DNA of 64,000 bases from Panonychus citri. Lineage: Eukaryota > Arthropoda > Arachnida > Trombidiformes > Tetranychidae. Shown here in pieces: positions 63,101-64,000 of this stretch (position 1 is the stretch's first letter; each line of letters begins with the position of its first letter). The stretch spans positions 62,001 through 126,000 of the forward strand of contig NW_026515534.1 of assembly GCF_014898815.1 (NCBI RefSeq), written 5' to 3'. The position numbers and the translations under genes are program-made. The notes beneath the pieces are model-generated. The model did not search any database. It was given only the letters and a program-made list of their open reading frames with translations, and was not told where the DNA came from.

Positions 63101-64000
63101 CTCCATAACGATAACAACAATTAACTTTAATTGTTAAGCTAATTTGCTAATAATTATGTCAAGGATTAATTTTGATAATTTAAGGCTAATTGTAAAATCT
63201 AAATTGGGGTCATTAGAATCACTATTAAAAGATGAAATTGATAGGTGAAAAAAAAGAAACGAAAGAATCAACAATTAGTTAATCTACATTCGATCAATAA
63301 TCAACTAATCAAATGATTTAATTCTTGTTGAAGGTTAATCAATGTTTTCTCTGATCATTAAACAATATCATGATTAAGATGTAACAATCAAATTAAATTG
63401 TTAATCTTCATCTTGGCCTAAATAATTGCCAACTTTTCCTTAAAACCAGTAAGACTCATAATCACCTTTTATTACAATTTAATCCTTGATTGTAACAATT
63501 TAAAAAGTTAATCATCATCAATGTTTCATGTTAATTTATTTTTAATTGTCAATAAATGAATTAAATTGTCCTTTGGGGTAGTGATTAATGATTTATACAC
63601 ATAAATTGTACATTGATTATAAACTGAAATCTATTCACAATTTTTTAATTGTTTTCAATCAAATCAATTTCTAACTCATCGCAGTTAATTGTTTACCTTG
63701 TGATGTTAATCAATTTATATTGAACCTCATGTGAATTAATTACAGTTAATTTAAACATTATTAATCTTTGTGGTGATTACTATTATCTTAATCAAGATGA
63801 ATCAATGTCATCTGAAGGATAATCAATTCATTAATCATAAAGGAAAATAATTAACTCTTCCTTCCGAATCAATTTAATATCAATTGAAGGATATTAAATC
63901 CATAAAGTTAATCACAATTAAGGAAACTACTCTCTCTCTCTCACTCTCAATCATTAGGTAATTAAATTGTTATTTAATTCATTATTAAATCATCAAATGA
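57190..64000. other. AT-rich region without recognised genes, possibly intron
   Basis: About 6.8 kb with the same word bias as 49.9-56.5 kb. It contains a TGA microsatellite (61912-61936), a CT repeat (63930-63948), and a symmetrical structure at 59947-60011 (CGTGTTAACG ... CGTTAACACG). No further exon can be defended. Confidence 0.55.

Noticed and set aside
49870..64000. Tandem satellite or CRISPR-like array in the AT-rich region
   Set aside because: Words recur but without a fixed period or constant spacers; only short microsatellites are present.
1..64000. tRNA or rRNA genes
   Set aside because: No cloverleaf with the conserved B-box words or rRNA block was recognised by eye; a tRNA scan would be decisive.

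Overview
The window is eukaryotic, AT-rich and very poor in introns where it codes, with short introns of about 60 bases. It looks like chelicerate (mite) DNA. Four signals point to a spider mite such as Tetranychus: a clustered family of intronless zinc-finger genes, DEG/ENaC-type channel genes, a gustatory-receptor-like gene, and a small TIL-type secreted protein. The species is an inference; nothing was searched.

The dominant object is a complete Polinton (Maverick, polintovirus) at 4440-23250. It has perfect 59-bp terminal inverted repeats beginning AG and ending CT, and a 6-bp target duplication (CACAAT). It sits inside a host zinc-finger gene, whose first 46 coding bases are now at 23251-23296 and whose remainder is at 3349-4439. 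The right half carries an intact core set. On the plus strand is a protein-primed DNA polymerase B with a 5' mini-exon. On the minus strand is a tightly packed, partly overlapping run: packaging ATPase, small hydrophobic protein, PW-like protein, chromodomain integrase, penton-like protein with a large coiled-coil insert, basic core-like protein, major capsid protein and adenain-type protease. The left half is accessory: a captured ABCA transporter fragment broken by one stop codon, several unknown small genes, a TBP-like gene directly followed by a PC4-like gene (a possible transcription module), and a 166-bp tandem repeat array.

From 1 to about 47 kb, outside the Polinton, the host DNA is an array built by repeated duplication. 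The main unit is a zinc-finger gene of about 360-390 codons, always on the minus strand, sometimes with a DEG/ENaC gene and once with a TIL gene. Copies range from intact to single-frameshift, rearranged and fragmentary. Smaller mobile elements lie in the array: a 2.3-kb insertion with palindromic ends and three small genes (about 30.08-32.38 kb), and two inverted-repeat MITE-like elements (26.9 and 33.4 kb).

From 49.9 kb to the end there is almost no recognisable coding sequence. The region is rich in TTGATT/AATCAA and AATTGTT words and simple repeats. A likely promoter region and a signal-peptide first exon near 56.5-57.2 kb suggest the start of a host gene with long introns that runs out of the window.
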